DNA of 47,725 bases from Actinomycetota bacterium (GTDB lineage Bacteria; Actinomycetota; Acidimicrobiia; Acidimicrobiales; MedAcidi-G1): assembly GCA_018673475.1 (NCBI GenBank), contig JABHCN010000031.1, positions 1 through 47,725 on the forward strand, written 5' to 3'. Every line of letters starts with the position of its first letter. The stretch's first letter is position 1. Below, in pieces: positions 1 through 8,005 of this stretch. The notes under the pieces are model-generated. The model ran no database searches. It was not told where the DNA came from and saw nothing but the letters and a program-made list of their open reading frames with translations. Both the position numbers and the translations under genes were made by a program.

Positions 1-95
1 AAACCCCCGGCAGCCCGGTCGAGTGCCTCATCCCAGGTGGCCTTGCGGAGCACCCCGTTCTCCCGCACCATCGGCGTGGTCAGGCGCTTGCCCAT
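1..95 (-). CDS. Molybdopterin oxidoreductase-like protein, N-terminal fragment (cut by window edge)
   Basis: Only about 31 N-terminal residues are in the window. They read MGKRLTTPMVRENGVLRKAT followed by WDEAL, which resembles the conserved stretch just after the [4Fe-4S] domain in formate dehydrogenase-type molybdopterin enzymes (RLTTPLIR...WDEAL). The ATG at 95-93 is preceded by GGAGAG about 5 nt upstream, a good ribosome-binding site, so the protein seems to begin without the usual iron-sulfur domain. It lies 83 nt after caiD on the same strand and could be the last gene of the carnitine operon. A formate dehydrogenase would fit, because the one-carbon island should release formate, but the substrate cannot be read from this fragment. 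Confidence 0.5.
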   Translation of the reverse strand, partial: MGKRLTTPMVRENGVLRKATWDEALDRAAGG

Positions 96-178
96 CTGCT
101 CTCCAATCGCGAATGACCGGCTACCGGTCGCTGAAGTCGGCGAAAACCTACCGCACCGGGCTGACGGTCGTTCGTAGT

Positions 179-961
179 TCAGCGGCCCTTCCATGCAGGG
201 TCACGCTTCTCGGTGAACGCCCTGGGGCCTTCGTCGGAATCCTCCGACACGAGCATCCGCTCGTACGCCTGCAGGTCACCCGACCTCAGAAGGTCAAACG
301 CCTCCCGGAGCGACAGGTGCCCAGTCGAGCGGTCCACGGCCATGACGGCCCCGACTGCCAGTGGTGCTGCTGAGACAATCCTTCCAGCGAGGTCCCGTGC
401 AACGGTCATCAACTGGTCGGCCGGTGCAACCGCGTTCACAAGCCCCCAGCGCATCGCCTCGGTGGCCTCCATGCGCCTGCCGGCATAGAGCACCTCGTTT
501 GCCACCACGGGGGGAAGAATCCTGGGAAGGCGCACCACGCCTGCGTCGGGAATCAACCCGAGACCGGTCTCGGGAAGAAAGAACTCGGCATGCTCGGCTG
601 CCACCACAAACTCCGCTGCAAGCGCGATCTCAAACCCACCACCTACCGCCAACCCGTTTACCGCGCAGATCACGGGCTTGTCGCGCTCTGGCAACTCGGT
701 GAACCCGCCGAATCCACCTTCCCCGTAGTCGGCCTCGAACTCCTCGCCATCGACTGCTGCACGGAGGTCCCAACCGGCCGAGAAGAACCTGTCGCCGGCA
801 CCGGTGAAGATGGCGACCCTCAGATCCGGATCGTCACGAAACCCGGCGAAGACACGACCCAACTCCCTACTGGTCTCAGCATCGATCGCATTTGCCCGTG
901 GGCGATCCAGGGTGACCTCGATTAAGGCCCCATCTACCCGTGTCTTGACGGCCTCGGTCAT
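179..961 (-). CDS. caiD: Carnitinyl-CoA dehydratase (crotonobetainyl-CoA hydratase)
   Basis: This 260-residue enoyl-CoA hydratase/isomerase family protein interconverts crotonobetainyl-CoA and L-carnitinyl-CoA in the cytoplasm. It follows E. coli CaiD closely along its length: FFSAGWDLRAA (oxyanion region), KPVICAVNGLAVGGGFEIAL, a LPETGLGLIPDAG segment, LPRILPPVVANEVLYAGRRM, and the C-terminal EGPRAFTEKRDPAWKGR, which is a CaiD hallmark. The start codon overlaps the stop of the acyl-CoA synthetase gene (958-961, ATGA), so the two are probably translationally coupled. Next to carnitine dehydrogenase and DUF849 genes, the likely direction here is hydration of crotonobetainyl-CoA towards carnitine, an aerobic catabolic role rather than the anaerobic reduction seen in enterobacteria. 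That direction is inference. Confidence 0.85.
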   Translation of the reverse strand: MTEAVKTRVDGALIEVTLDRPRANAIDAETSRELGRVFAGFRDDPDLRVAIFTGAGDRFFSAGWDLRAAVDGEEFEADYGEGGFGGFTELPERDKPVICAVNGLAVGGGFEIALAAEFVVAAEHAEFFLPETGLGLIPDAGVVRLPRILPPVVANEVLYAGRRMEATEAMRWGLVNAVAPADQLMTVARDLAGRIVSAAPLAVGAVMAVDRSTGHLSLREAFDLLRSGDLQAYERMLVSEDSDEGPRAFTEKRDPAWKGR

Positions 962-2982
962 CTATGCACCTCCAAGGTGATCAGGGCATCTGCGGCTACA
1001 GCACCGTCGGCCAGAACGAGCAGGGGGTTGATCTCGACCTCGACCAGATCCGACCTGCCCAAAACAAGACTGCGCAGCGATTCCACAACCTCGATGATCG
1101 CATCCAGGTCGGCAGTCCGCCTACCCCTGTGCCCCGCCAGCAGGGGCCAGATGGCCAGGCCCTCAAGCGCAGCCACCACTTCTGTCGCCGATGCGGGCAG
1201 CAACTGGCTCCGTGTGTCGGCCATCACCTCGACCAGGATCCCACCTACACCCAGGGTCAGCAGCCACCCGACGGGTGGTTCCCTCCGAACAGCCACCAAC
1301 ATCTCGACGAGGGTGCCGTCAACCTGTTGTTCGACGAGGACCTTCCCACCCATCCGATCGGCTGCCTCCTGAACGGACGCCGAATCGGCCAGATCAAGGG
1401 CCACTCCCCCGGACTCGGTCTTGTGGGCGTCACCGGAACGCTTCACAACGACAGGCCAGCCGATCCGCTCTGCTGCCAGGGTTGCCTCGCCAGCATCGAC
1501 CAGTTCGCTCTCCGGTACCCGGATTCCGACTTCCGTCAGAAGGGACTTGGCCTCATGTTCGGTAATGGTCACCTGCACGGTGGACAGCCTGTGGGCCCTG
1601 TCGACTGCTGGGAACCGACGGCTCCTGCCCCACCAGGCTGCTGCCTCGAGGCCCAACAGCGCCGGCGTGATCCCGCGAACAGCGACCTGGCCCGCCGAGG
1701 CGACAGCGTCCTCAGCCTCGGCCGGCATGTTCTCAGCCATCGACGAGGCCACAACCACCGGCGTACCGGTCTCCCGGGCTGCATCCACAAAGGCATGCAG
1801 GGTGGGCCACCAACCCGAACCGTCGAGATCTGCCCGCGGGAAGTCCAGCACAAGCACTGCCGCATCAACCGGTCCGTCCATGACCTCGGTGAAGCACCTT
1901 GTCAAACGGTCCTGGTCGCCCCAGATGAACGTGTGGTAGTCGAACGGGTTTGACACCGTCACCAGATCCGTGAGCGTGTCGGCGATCCGACTGGCGTGGT
2001 CCGACTCGAAATCCGGGAACTCCAGGTCAAGGGCCTCAGAACTGTCGGCGACCACGGAGGCCTCACCCCCCGAGCAGCTCAGGCTCACAATTCGACGACC
2101 TGGCAGCGGACCGAGTCGCTCCATCACGAGGAGCGTGTCCAGGAGCTCTGGTATCGAGCGGACCCTGCGGACTCCCAGCCTGTCAAAGAGGGCCCCGTAG
2201 GCGGCGTCGTTACCCACAAGGGACGAGGTGTGGGATGCAGCAATGAGCCCACCCTGATCCGACGATCCGGTCTTTAGAACGACTATGGGAATACCCGTAT
2301 CCAGGGCCACCTGGCAGGCGGCCTCGAACCTGGCGACATCACCAAGCGCCTCCACGTGGAGACCAATCCCGGACACAGAGGGATCACCCACCAACGCCTC
2401 CATGCAGTCCTCGACCCCGAGCCCAGCCTGGTTTCCAAGCGTGAGAACGTGGCTGATGTCCATGACACGGTCCTGCATCGTCAGGTTCAGGCCGATGTTC
2501 CCACTCTGGGTCACAAGGGCTACACCGCGGTCAACCCGGGACAGCCCCTGCTGGTCGGGCCACAGCGCCGCCCCGACTGTTGCAGAAACGGTCCCGTAGC
2601 AGTTGGGGCCAACCAGTGGCATGTCGCCCGCAGCGGCAACCAGAGCCTCCTGGAGTCCGACACCTTCACCGCCGACCTCCGCGTAACCTGACGCGTAGCA
2701 GATCGCCGCACCGGCACCCATCTCTGCCAACTGTCCGACAACCTCAATCGTGGCATTGCGGTTGACGGCGACGAGCACTGCATCGGGCGGTGACGGTAGA
2801 TCCTCGAGGGACGGGAAGACGGGAAGTCCGGCCATTTCGGACCTGTGCCGGTGGACCGGCCATAGGTCTCCCGCGAAACCGAGGGCCATGCACTGCCGAA
2901 TGGCGATCTCAGCTGGATTGCCACCGACAAACGCAAGCGTCCGAGGCTCCAGCAGGCGACTCAGTGGGGTGGCGTTGGACAT
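958..2982 (-). CDS. ADP-forming acyl-CoA synthetase (NDP-forming, ATP-grasp), probable betaine-CoA ligase
   Basis: A 674-residue single-chain acid:CoA ligase of the acetyl-CoA synthetase (ADP-forming) family. It has an N-terminal CoA-binding Rossmann domain (TLAFVGGN...), succinyl-CoA-ligase-like domains with LVTQSGNIGLNL and the phosphohistidine region LIAASHTSSLVGNDAAYGAL, and a C-terminal ATP-grasp domain (WPVVVKRSGDAHKTESGGV ... VEINPLLV). I chose ATG 2982 because it lies 11 nt after the acyl-CoA dehydrogenase stop; an in-frame start at 3099 would add 39 poor residues inside that gene. Its place between the dehydrogenase and caiD suggests that it activates gamma-butyrobetaine, crotonobetaine or carnitine to the CoA thioester, the role of the AMP-forming CaiC elsewhere. 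The family is well supported; the substrate is inferred from neighbours only. Confidence 0.8.
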   Translation of the reverse strand: MSNATPLSRLLEPRTLAFVGGNPAEIAIRQCMALGFAGDLWPVHRHRSEMAGLPVFPSLEDLPSPPDAVLVAVNRNATIEVVGQLAEMGAGAAICYASGYAEVGGEGVGLQEALVAAAGDMPLVGPNCYGTVSATVGAALWPDQQGLSRVDRGVALVTQSGNIGLNLTMQDRVMDISHVLTLGNQAGLGVEDCMEALVGDPSVSGIGLHVEALGDVARFEAACQVALDTGIPIVVLKTGSSDQGGLIAASHTSSLVGNDAAYGALFDRLGVRRVRSIPELLDTLLVMERLGPLPGRRIVSLSCSGGEASVVADSSEALDLEFPDFESDHASRIADTLTDLVTVSNPFDYHTFIWGDQDRLTRCFTEVMDGPVDAAVLVLDFPRADLDGSGWWPTLHAFVDAARETGTPVVVASSMAENMPAEAEDAVASAGQVAVRGITPALLGLEAAAWWGRSRRFPAVDRAHRLSTVQVTITEHEAKSLLTEVGIRVPESELVDAGEATLAAERIGWPVVVKRSGDAHKTESGGVALDLADSASVQEAADRMGGKVLVEQQVDGTLVEMLVAVRREPPVGWLLTLGVGGILVEVMADTRSQLLPASATEVVAALEGLAIWPLLAGHRGRRTADLDAIIEVVESLRSLVLGRSDLVEVEINPLLVLADGAVAADALITLEVHR

Positions 2983-2992
2983 GACCGGCAGG

Positions 2993-4153
2993 TCAGGCTC
3001 CCAGCGGCCTGAGCATCCCGCGGCTGACGATGTGCCGCTGGATCTCACTTGTGCCATCCCAGATCCGGTCAACCCGTGCATCGCGCCAGATCCGTTCAAG
3101 CGGGAGTTCGTCCATCAGCCCCATGCCTCCGAGGATCTGGATCGCCTCGTCCGACACGAACTGCAGCATTTCAGTTGCTGAGATCTTGGCCATTGCGGCG
3201 TCGGCATCGGCCATCTCGTCACGGTCCATGAGCCAGGCGGCACGGTAGGTCATCAGCTCAGCCTCCAACAGCTTGGTCCTCATGTCGGCCAACTTGAAGG
3301 AAACCCCCTGGAACTTCCCAATTTTCTGGCCGAACTGCTCACGGGTGGCTGCCCATTCGAGGGCTACGGCCAGTGCCCGGTCCGCCCGACCAAGGCAGAT
3401 GGCCGCCACCTGGAGCCGGGTGGCACCCAGCCACTCATTGGCCACGTCAAAGCCCCTGTTCTCATCGCCAAGCACCTTCGTTGCGGGAACCCGAACCTCG
3501 TCGAAGTTGAGGATCATGTTGTGGTAGCCACGGTTCGACACGCACCTGTACCCGGGTGCTACCTCGAAACCCGGTGTGTCATGGTCCACGAGGAACGCCG
3601 TGATCAGCTTCCGGGGCCCACGTGGCGAGTCCTCCTCGCCGGTGGCAGCGAACAAGATGGTGTAGTCGGCCAGGTCGGCGTGGCTGATGAAGTGCTTGGT
3701 CCCGTTGATCACGTAGTCGTCGCCATCGCGCACAGCGCGACATGTCATTCCTCTCACATCTGATCCGGCATCTGGTTCGCTCATGGCCAGGCAGTCGACC
3801 CGCTCGCCGCGAATCGTCGGCAGCAGGTACTCCTCGACCTGGTCGCCGGTGCAGGCCAGGAGGATGTTCGAAGGGCGTGCAACCACGTAGTGCAGCGCGT
3901 ACTGGGTCCAACCGAACGCCCTGTCAACCATCGCCATCGTCAGGTTGTCGAGGCCACCGCCACCCAGCTCCTCCGGCATGTTTGCTGCATATATTCCAGC
4001 GCTCAGAGCCTTCCGGCGAATCTCGTCCACGAGTGCGGGTTGGACATCACCCAACCGCTCAACCTCGTCCTCGTGGGAGACCAGCTCGCGCTGCACGAAT
4101 GCCCGGACCGTGTCGACGATCATCACCTGCTCATCAGTTGGGGCAAAGTCCAT
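2993..4153 (-). CDS. Acyl-CoA dehydrogenase, candidate gamma-butyrobetainyl-CoA dehydrogenase (CaiA-like)
   Basis: A 386-residue FAD acyl-CoA dehydrogenase of normal length. The FAD/substrate signature AMSEPDAGSDVRGMTCRA, the middle beta-domain (INGTKHFISHAD), the REQFGQKIGKFQGVSFKLADM helix, the LGGMGLMDELPLERIWRDARV segment and the C-terminal IWDGTSEIQRHIVSRGML are all present. In E. coli the homologous CaiA reduces crotonobetainyl-CoA. In an aerobic operon with CaiD and carnitine dehydrogenase the reverse is more likely: oxidation of gamma-butyrobetainyl-CoA to crotonobetainyl-CoA. Electrons would pass to an electron-transfer flavoprotein, and an etfAB pair lies at 9530-11265. A general branched-chain or short-chain acyl-CoA dehydrogenase remains possible. 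Confidence 0.8.
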   Translation of the reverse strand: MDFAPTDEQVMIVDTVRAFVQRELVSHEDEVERLGDVQPALVDEIRRKALSAGIYAANMPEELGGGGLDNLTMAMVDRAFGWTQYALHYVVARPSNILLACTGDQVEEYLLPTIRGERVDCLAMSEPDAGSDVRGMTCRAVRDGDDYVINGTKHFISHADLADYTILFAATGEEDSPRGPRKLITAFLVDHDTPGFEVAPGYRCVSNRGYHNMILNFDEVRVPATKVLGDENRGFDVANEWLGATRLQVAAICLGRADRALAVALEWAATREQFGQKIGKFQGVSFKLADMRTKLLEAELMTYRAAWLMDRDEMADADAAMAKISATEMLQFVSDEAIQILGGMGLMDELPLERIWRDARVDRIWDGTSEIQRHIVSRGMLRPLGA

Positions 4154-4176
4154 CCGGGGTCCTCCTGTGCGTTGTT

Positions 4177-5667
4177 TCAGCCGAGCGCCATGACCCGGCC
4201 GACCTGTGATGGAACCGGCAGGTCGGAGTGGGCAGCTGCCACCGAGTGGAGAGCCGTCGCGGGCCCGGCGAGTATCGGTGCTGTCCGCCCGGCGGCGTTG
4301 TCGACGTGCAACAGCATCTGCTCGGTTGTTGCCAGCAACTCGCCGGTCTCATCGTTTCTCATGGAGTGAAAAATGTGCAGTCGCTTCTCGTCAAATCCCA
4401 ACACCTGGGTGGTTATTCGCAGGGAATCGCCCAAGGAGGCTTCGCTGAGGTTGTTCAGGTGAGTCTCGACGGTGAAGAAGGAATGGCCCGAACCACGGTA
4501 CGTCTCATCGATACCCAGGTACCTGAACAGTTTGTCAGAGGCCCATCCGAACGCCGTCAGGAATGCCCACTCCGACATGTGGCCGTTGTAGTCCACCCAG
4601 TCGGGTTCCACGGGTGCCCGGTAGAGGTCCAGCGGTGCAGCCACCGGCTCACCGGACCGCCACGGATCCACTGCAGATGCCGAGTGGATCCGGGCCTCAC
4701 GTTCAGCGACGAGGCGACCCGCACCGAGATCAAGCGGACGTAGGGCACGCATCACGTTGATGACGTAGTCGTCGCGCAATGCCTCGAGGTCGGCGATCGA
4801 CCGGCCGTCAGCCTGTTCAAGGCAGCCGTCAGCCATTGCATCGACCAGGTCATCGGTCAACTCGGGGGCGACCAGCTTTGTCCACGGCAACTCGAGCGCC
4901 GGCCCGAACTGTTGGAGCATGTGACGCATCCCCTGCTCACCACCCGCCAGATGAAAGGTGAGGTTCGTACCCATGCCGGCCCATCTCAGACCCGGTCCGT
5001 AGGTGATTGCGTCATCCAGCTGGGCCGTGGTGGCCACGCCGTCCTTCACAAGGTGGAGGATCTCACGCCAGACGGCCTCCTGTAGACGGTCTGACAGGTA
5101 GCCCTCGATTTCAGTGTCCACGACAAGCGGGTGCATTACCAGGTCGTCGTAGTGGGCAACCGCTGCGTCAACGGTCTCCTGTGAGGTCTGTTCACCCGCA
5201 ACGACCTCCACCAGAGGCAGCAGGTACACGGGATTGAACGGATGGCCGATGACGACACGCTCCGGATGGCGGCATCCCTGCTGGAGCCGGGACGGCAGGA
5301 GGCCCGATGAACTGGACGCGATGACCGTGTCAGGTGGTGCGGCGCCAGCCAACTCGTTGATCAGGTCCCGTTTCAGGGCCTCCCGCTCGGGTGCATTCTC
5401 CTGGATCCAGTCGACCGTTCCAGCCAGCTCTGCAGCCGACGGCGCAAAGGTGATGTTCTCCGGGTCGGCGCCAGGGAACAGGCCCAGCCGTGTCGCCGAG
5501 GGCCAGGCCCTCCCGATGAACTCTCTGAGCCGCTTCTCCGCAGCGGGATCAGGGTCCCATGCGACGACCGAATGGCCTCGTCCCAGGGCACGCACAGTCC
5601 ACCCTGCGCCAATAACCCCTGTACCCACTACCCCGATTGTCCGACCTGAGGAAAGCGGGTTGGTCAC
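4177..5667 (-). CDS. lcdH: L-carnitine 3-dehydrogenase fused to a hotdog thioesterase (betainyl-CoA thioesterase)
   Basis: This 496-residue two-domain protein starts with a 3-hydroxyacyl-CoA-dehydrogenase-type NAD domain: GVVGTGVIGAGW near residue 12, a SSSSGLLPS segment and HPFNPVYLLPLVEVVAG, typical of L-carnitine dehydrogenases. The C-terminal part, from about residue 345, is a 4-hydroxybenzoyl-CoA-type hotdog thioesterase (VEPDWVDYNGHMSEWAFLTA). Such fusions are known in carnitine degraders. The dehydrogenase oxidises carnitine to 3-dehydrocarnitine, and the thioesterase is thought to hydrolyse betainyl-CoA to glycine betaine. The GTG at 5667 has GAGG about 7 nt upstream; an alternative GTG lies at 5700. 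It sits between the DUF849 and acyl-CoA dehydrogenase genes. Confidence 0.87.
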   Translation of the reverse strand: MTNPLSSGRTIGVVGTGVIGAGWTVRALGRGHSVVAWDPDPAAEKRLREFIGRAWPSATRLGLFPGADPENITFAPSAAELAGTVDWIQENAPEREALKRDLINELAGAAPPDTVIASSSSGLLPSRLQQGCRHPERVVIGHPFNPVYLLPLVEVVAGEQTSQETVDAAVAHYDDLVMHPLVVDTEIEGYLSDRLQEAVWREILHLVKDGVATTAQLDDAITYGPGLRWAGMGTNLTFHLAGGEQGMRHMLQQFGPALELPWTKLVAPELTDDLVDAMADGCLEQADGRSIADLEALRDDYVINVMRALRPLDLGAGRLVAEREARIHSASAVDPWRSGEPVAAPLDLYRAPVEPDWVDYNGHMSEWAFLTAFGWASDKLFRYLGIDETYRGSGHSFFTVETHLNNLSEASLGDSLRITTQVLGFDEKRLHIFHSMRNDETGELLATTEQMLLHVDNAAGRTAPILAGPATALHSVAAAHSDLPVPSQVGRVMALG

Positions 5668-5730
5668 AGAGCACCTCGGCAACTGCTCGACCGGGTCCAC
5701 GGTCGAATCCCCTCGGCACGACCCGCCATG

Positions 5731-6627
5731 TCAGCTCAAGCCCAGGGTCTGGCGGGCCTCGGCGGGAGACTGCACCGCCGCTCCCATCAGCTCGATGATC
5801 GTGACGGCCTTCTCGACCAGTTGGGCGTTGGTGGCCAGCACGCCACGTTCCAGATAGAGGTTGTCCTCGAGGCCCACCCTCGCGTGGCCACCGAGCATCA
5901 CCGACTGGGCGACCATTGGCATCTGCATGGCGCCTAGGCCAAACGAGGTGAACTCGGCCTCAGCCGGCAGGCGGTGGACCATGGCCTGCAGGATCCCCAC
6001 GTCCATCGGCGTTCCATACGGAATGGACAGACACAACTGCAGCCAGTACGGCGCGTCGACCAGGCCCTCGGCAATGAGCGTCTCGGCGAACCAGAGGTTG
6101 CCGGTGTCGAAGATCTCCAGCTCGGGGCGGACACCCAGTTCACGGACCCTCTCAGCCATGATCCGCAGCATCGCCGGTGTCGAAACGTAGACCTCGTTGT
6201 CGTTGCCGAAGTTGAGCGACCCGCAGTCCATCGAACAGATATCGGGTCTAATCGCCTCCACGTGGGCGAGGCGCTCAAGGCCTCCAACGAGGTCCGTTCC
6301 CTCCTGCCAACTCATCGGGTCGTCGTCGGGACCGACGTTCAGGTCGCCACCCATGCCGGCCGTCAGGTTCACGATGACGTCGGTGTTCTCGGCCCGGATG
6401 CGCTCCACCACCTCCTCGTAGAGAGAGACGGTGCGTGTGCCCTTTCCGGTCTCCAGGTCACGGACGTGGCAGTGCACGATCGCAGCTCCGGCGTCGGCTG
6501 CTCCAAGCGCTGACGCAGCAATTTCTGCAGGTGTGACCGGAACCTCGGGGCTTCGGCCGGTGGTGTCACCCGAGCCGGTAACCGCACAGGTGACGATAAC
6601 GCTCCTGTTCATGGACCGACGGCTCAT
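5731..6627 (-). CDS. Beta-keto acid cleavage enzyme (DUF849/BKACE), probable 3-dehydrocarnitine:acetyl-CoA trimethylamine transferase
   Basis: A 298-residue DUF849 (BKACE) TIM-barrel protein. Visible family features are the N-terminal VIVTCAVTGSGDT, the zinc-ligand motif VHCHVRD (His52, His54), the SMDCGSLNFG and EIFDTGNLWFAE strands, and GGHARVGLEDNLYLERG near the end. BKACE enzymes react a beta-keto acid with acetyl-CoA to give acetoacetate and a new CoA ester. The member working with carnitine dehydrogenase converts 3-dehydrocarnitine to betainyl-CoA and acetoacetate. The ATG at 6627 follows a G-rich stretch; in-frame starts at 6726 and 6612 are less convincing. It is the first gene of the minus-strand operon, and the fused thioesterase downstream would release glycine betaine. 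Confidence 0.87.
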   Translation of the reverse strand: MSRRSMNRSVIVTCAVTGSGDTTGRSPEVPVTPAEIAASALGAADAGAAIVHCHVRDLETGKGTRTVSLYEEVVERIRAENTDVIVNLTAGMGGDLNVGPDDDPMSWQEGTDLVGGLERLAHVEAIRPDICSMDCGSLNFGNDNEVYVSTPAMLRIMAERVRELGVRPELEIFDTGNLWFAETLIAEGLVDAPYWLQLCLSIPYGTPMDVGILQAMVHRLPAEAEFTSFGLGAMQMPMVAQSVMLGGHARVGLEDNLYLERGVLATNAQLVEKAVTIIELMGAAVQSPAEARQTLGLS

Positions 6628-6655
6628 ACCACCCCCCGTTTCAACCCTGGTCGGA

Positions 6656-6676
6656 TCCGGCAACTGTTCTGCCGGA
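6656..6676. promoter_or_regulatory. Inverted repeat in the divergent promoter region of the carnitine operon
   Basis: Perfect 7-bp arms TCCGGCA and TGCCGGA are separated by 7 nt (ACTGTTC). The repeat lies 29 nt upstream of the DUF849 start, inside the 166-nt gap between the minus-strand carnitine operon and plus-strand serA. The symmetry and place suggest an operator for an unidentified regulator. It does not match the TTCCC-type palindrome seen in the one-carbon island. Confidence 0.4.
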
Positions 6677-6793
6677 CCACCTCTCACATTGTTCTTGCCA
6701 GGTGTGCTGCCTAGGCTGACTCCCACCCTGGTCCGCCGAGGCTACCCCGTCGCCCGCATACCGTGCCGGCTCCGGCGTGCCAAAGGAGAGGTC

Positions 6794-8005
6794 ATGAAGA
6801 TCCTTTTTGCAGACGCCCTGCCCGAGGCGTTCATAGACACCCTGCGGGAACGCGGCGACGACTGCGTTGTCAGCCCCCAGTTGGATGGCGACGACCTTCC
6901 CGATGCAATCGGGGACGCCGATGTGTTGATCGTGCGCAGCACCGAAGTGACCGCCGAAACCATCGGCAGGGCTGAAAACCTGGGCCTGGTGGTGAGGTCC
7001 GGTGCGGGCACGAACACCATCGACTGTCAGGCAGCTGCCGACGCGGGCGTGTACGTGTGCAACGTGCCCGGGACAAACGCCGTCGCCGTCGCCGAGCTCA
7101 CGATGGGCCTGTTGCTGGCAATCGACCGCCATATCGCCGACGCCACGAGCGACCTTCACGACGGCATCTGGAACAAGAAGGTCTACAGCCGCGCCGACGG
7201 CCTCCTCGGCAAGACTCTGGGAATAGTCGGCGTGGGCGAGATAGGACTGGCGGTCGCCGAACGGGCCCGATGCTTCGGAATGTCTGTGGTGGCAGTCAGG
7301 AAGACCGAGCGCAACCCCGACACAGAGGCACGCATCAGGTCAATCGGGATCAGGCTGGTGGACCACCTCGACGACCTCCTCGATGAGTCAGACGTCGTGT
7401 CGATCCATGTTCCCGGCGGCCCACATACGGTCGGGCTCGTCGACACGGGGTTTTTGGCCAAGATGCGTCCCGGAGCGATCCTGCTCAACACCAGCCGTGG
7501 AGAGGTCGTCGATGAAGCAGCCCTGCTGGCCGCCATCGACGAGAAGGGCATAAGGGCAGGGCTGGACGTCTTTTGCGGTGAGCCCGACCAGGGCAGCGGA
7601 AAGTTCACCTCTGAGTTGGCATCCAACCCGAGCGTCGTCGGAACGCACCACATAGGCGCCTCCACCCAGCAGGCTCAGGACGCCACCTCGGCCGGGACCA
7701 TCGAGGTGATCGAGGCCTACCGCGATGGAGACCTGTTGAACTGCGTGAACGTCGTACACACCCGGCTTGGTACCTCGACCATCACCATCAGACACTACGA
7801 CCGGGTCGGGGTGCTTGCCGCCGTCTTCGAAGATCTACGGAAGTCGGAGATAAACGTCCAGACGATGCAGAACAAGGTGTTCGAGGGCGAGACCGCCGCC
7901 GTAGCCGTCATTGATGTCTCAGGAGAGGTGCCTGAGAAACTCACCGACCGGCTGGCTTGCCTCGACCACGTGATCAGGGTCAGGGTGACCCACCACAACC
8001 GATGA
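6794..8005 (+). CDS. serA: D-3-phosphoglycerate dehydrogenase-like protein with ACT domain
   Basis: A 403-residue D-2-hydroxyacid dehydrogenase. It has the N-terminal substrate domain (LIVRSTEVTAETIG, VRSGAGTNTID), a Rossmann NAD domain (GKTLGIVGVGEIGLAVA), the catalytic Arg in LLNTSRGEVVDEAAL, Glu in DVFCGEPDQG, His in THHIGAST, and a C-terminal ACT domain (TITIRHYDRVGVLAAVFEDL). The expected reaction is oxidation of 3-phosphoglycerate to 3-phosphohydroxypyruvate, the first step of serine synthesis. ATG 6794 has a strong AAAGGAGAG upstream, so I prefer it to in-frame starts further left. Its stop overlaps the start of the DUF1015 gene (8002-8005). No serC or serB is in the window. Another hydroxyacid substrate cannot be excluded. 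Confidence 0.82.
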   Translation: MKILFADALPEAFIDTLRERGDDCVVSPQLDGDDLPDAIGDADVLIVRSTEVTAETIGRAENLGLVVRSGAGTNTIDCQAAADAGVYVCNVPGTNAVAVAELTMGLLLAIDRHIADATSDLHDGIWNKKVYSRADGLLGKTLGIVGVGEIGLAVAERARCFGMSVVAVRKTERNPDTEARIRSIGIRLVDHLDDLLDESDVVSIHVPGGPHTVGLVDTGFLAKMRPGAILLNTSRGEVVDEAALLAAIDEKGIRAGLDVFCGEPDQGSGKFTSELASNPSVVGTHHIGASTQQAQDATSAGTIEVIEAYRDGDLLNCVNVVHTRLGTSTITIRHYDRVGVLAAVFEDLRKSEINVQTMQNKVFEGETAAVAVIDVSGEVPEKLTDRLACLDHVIRVRVTHHNR

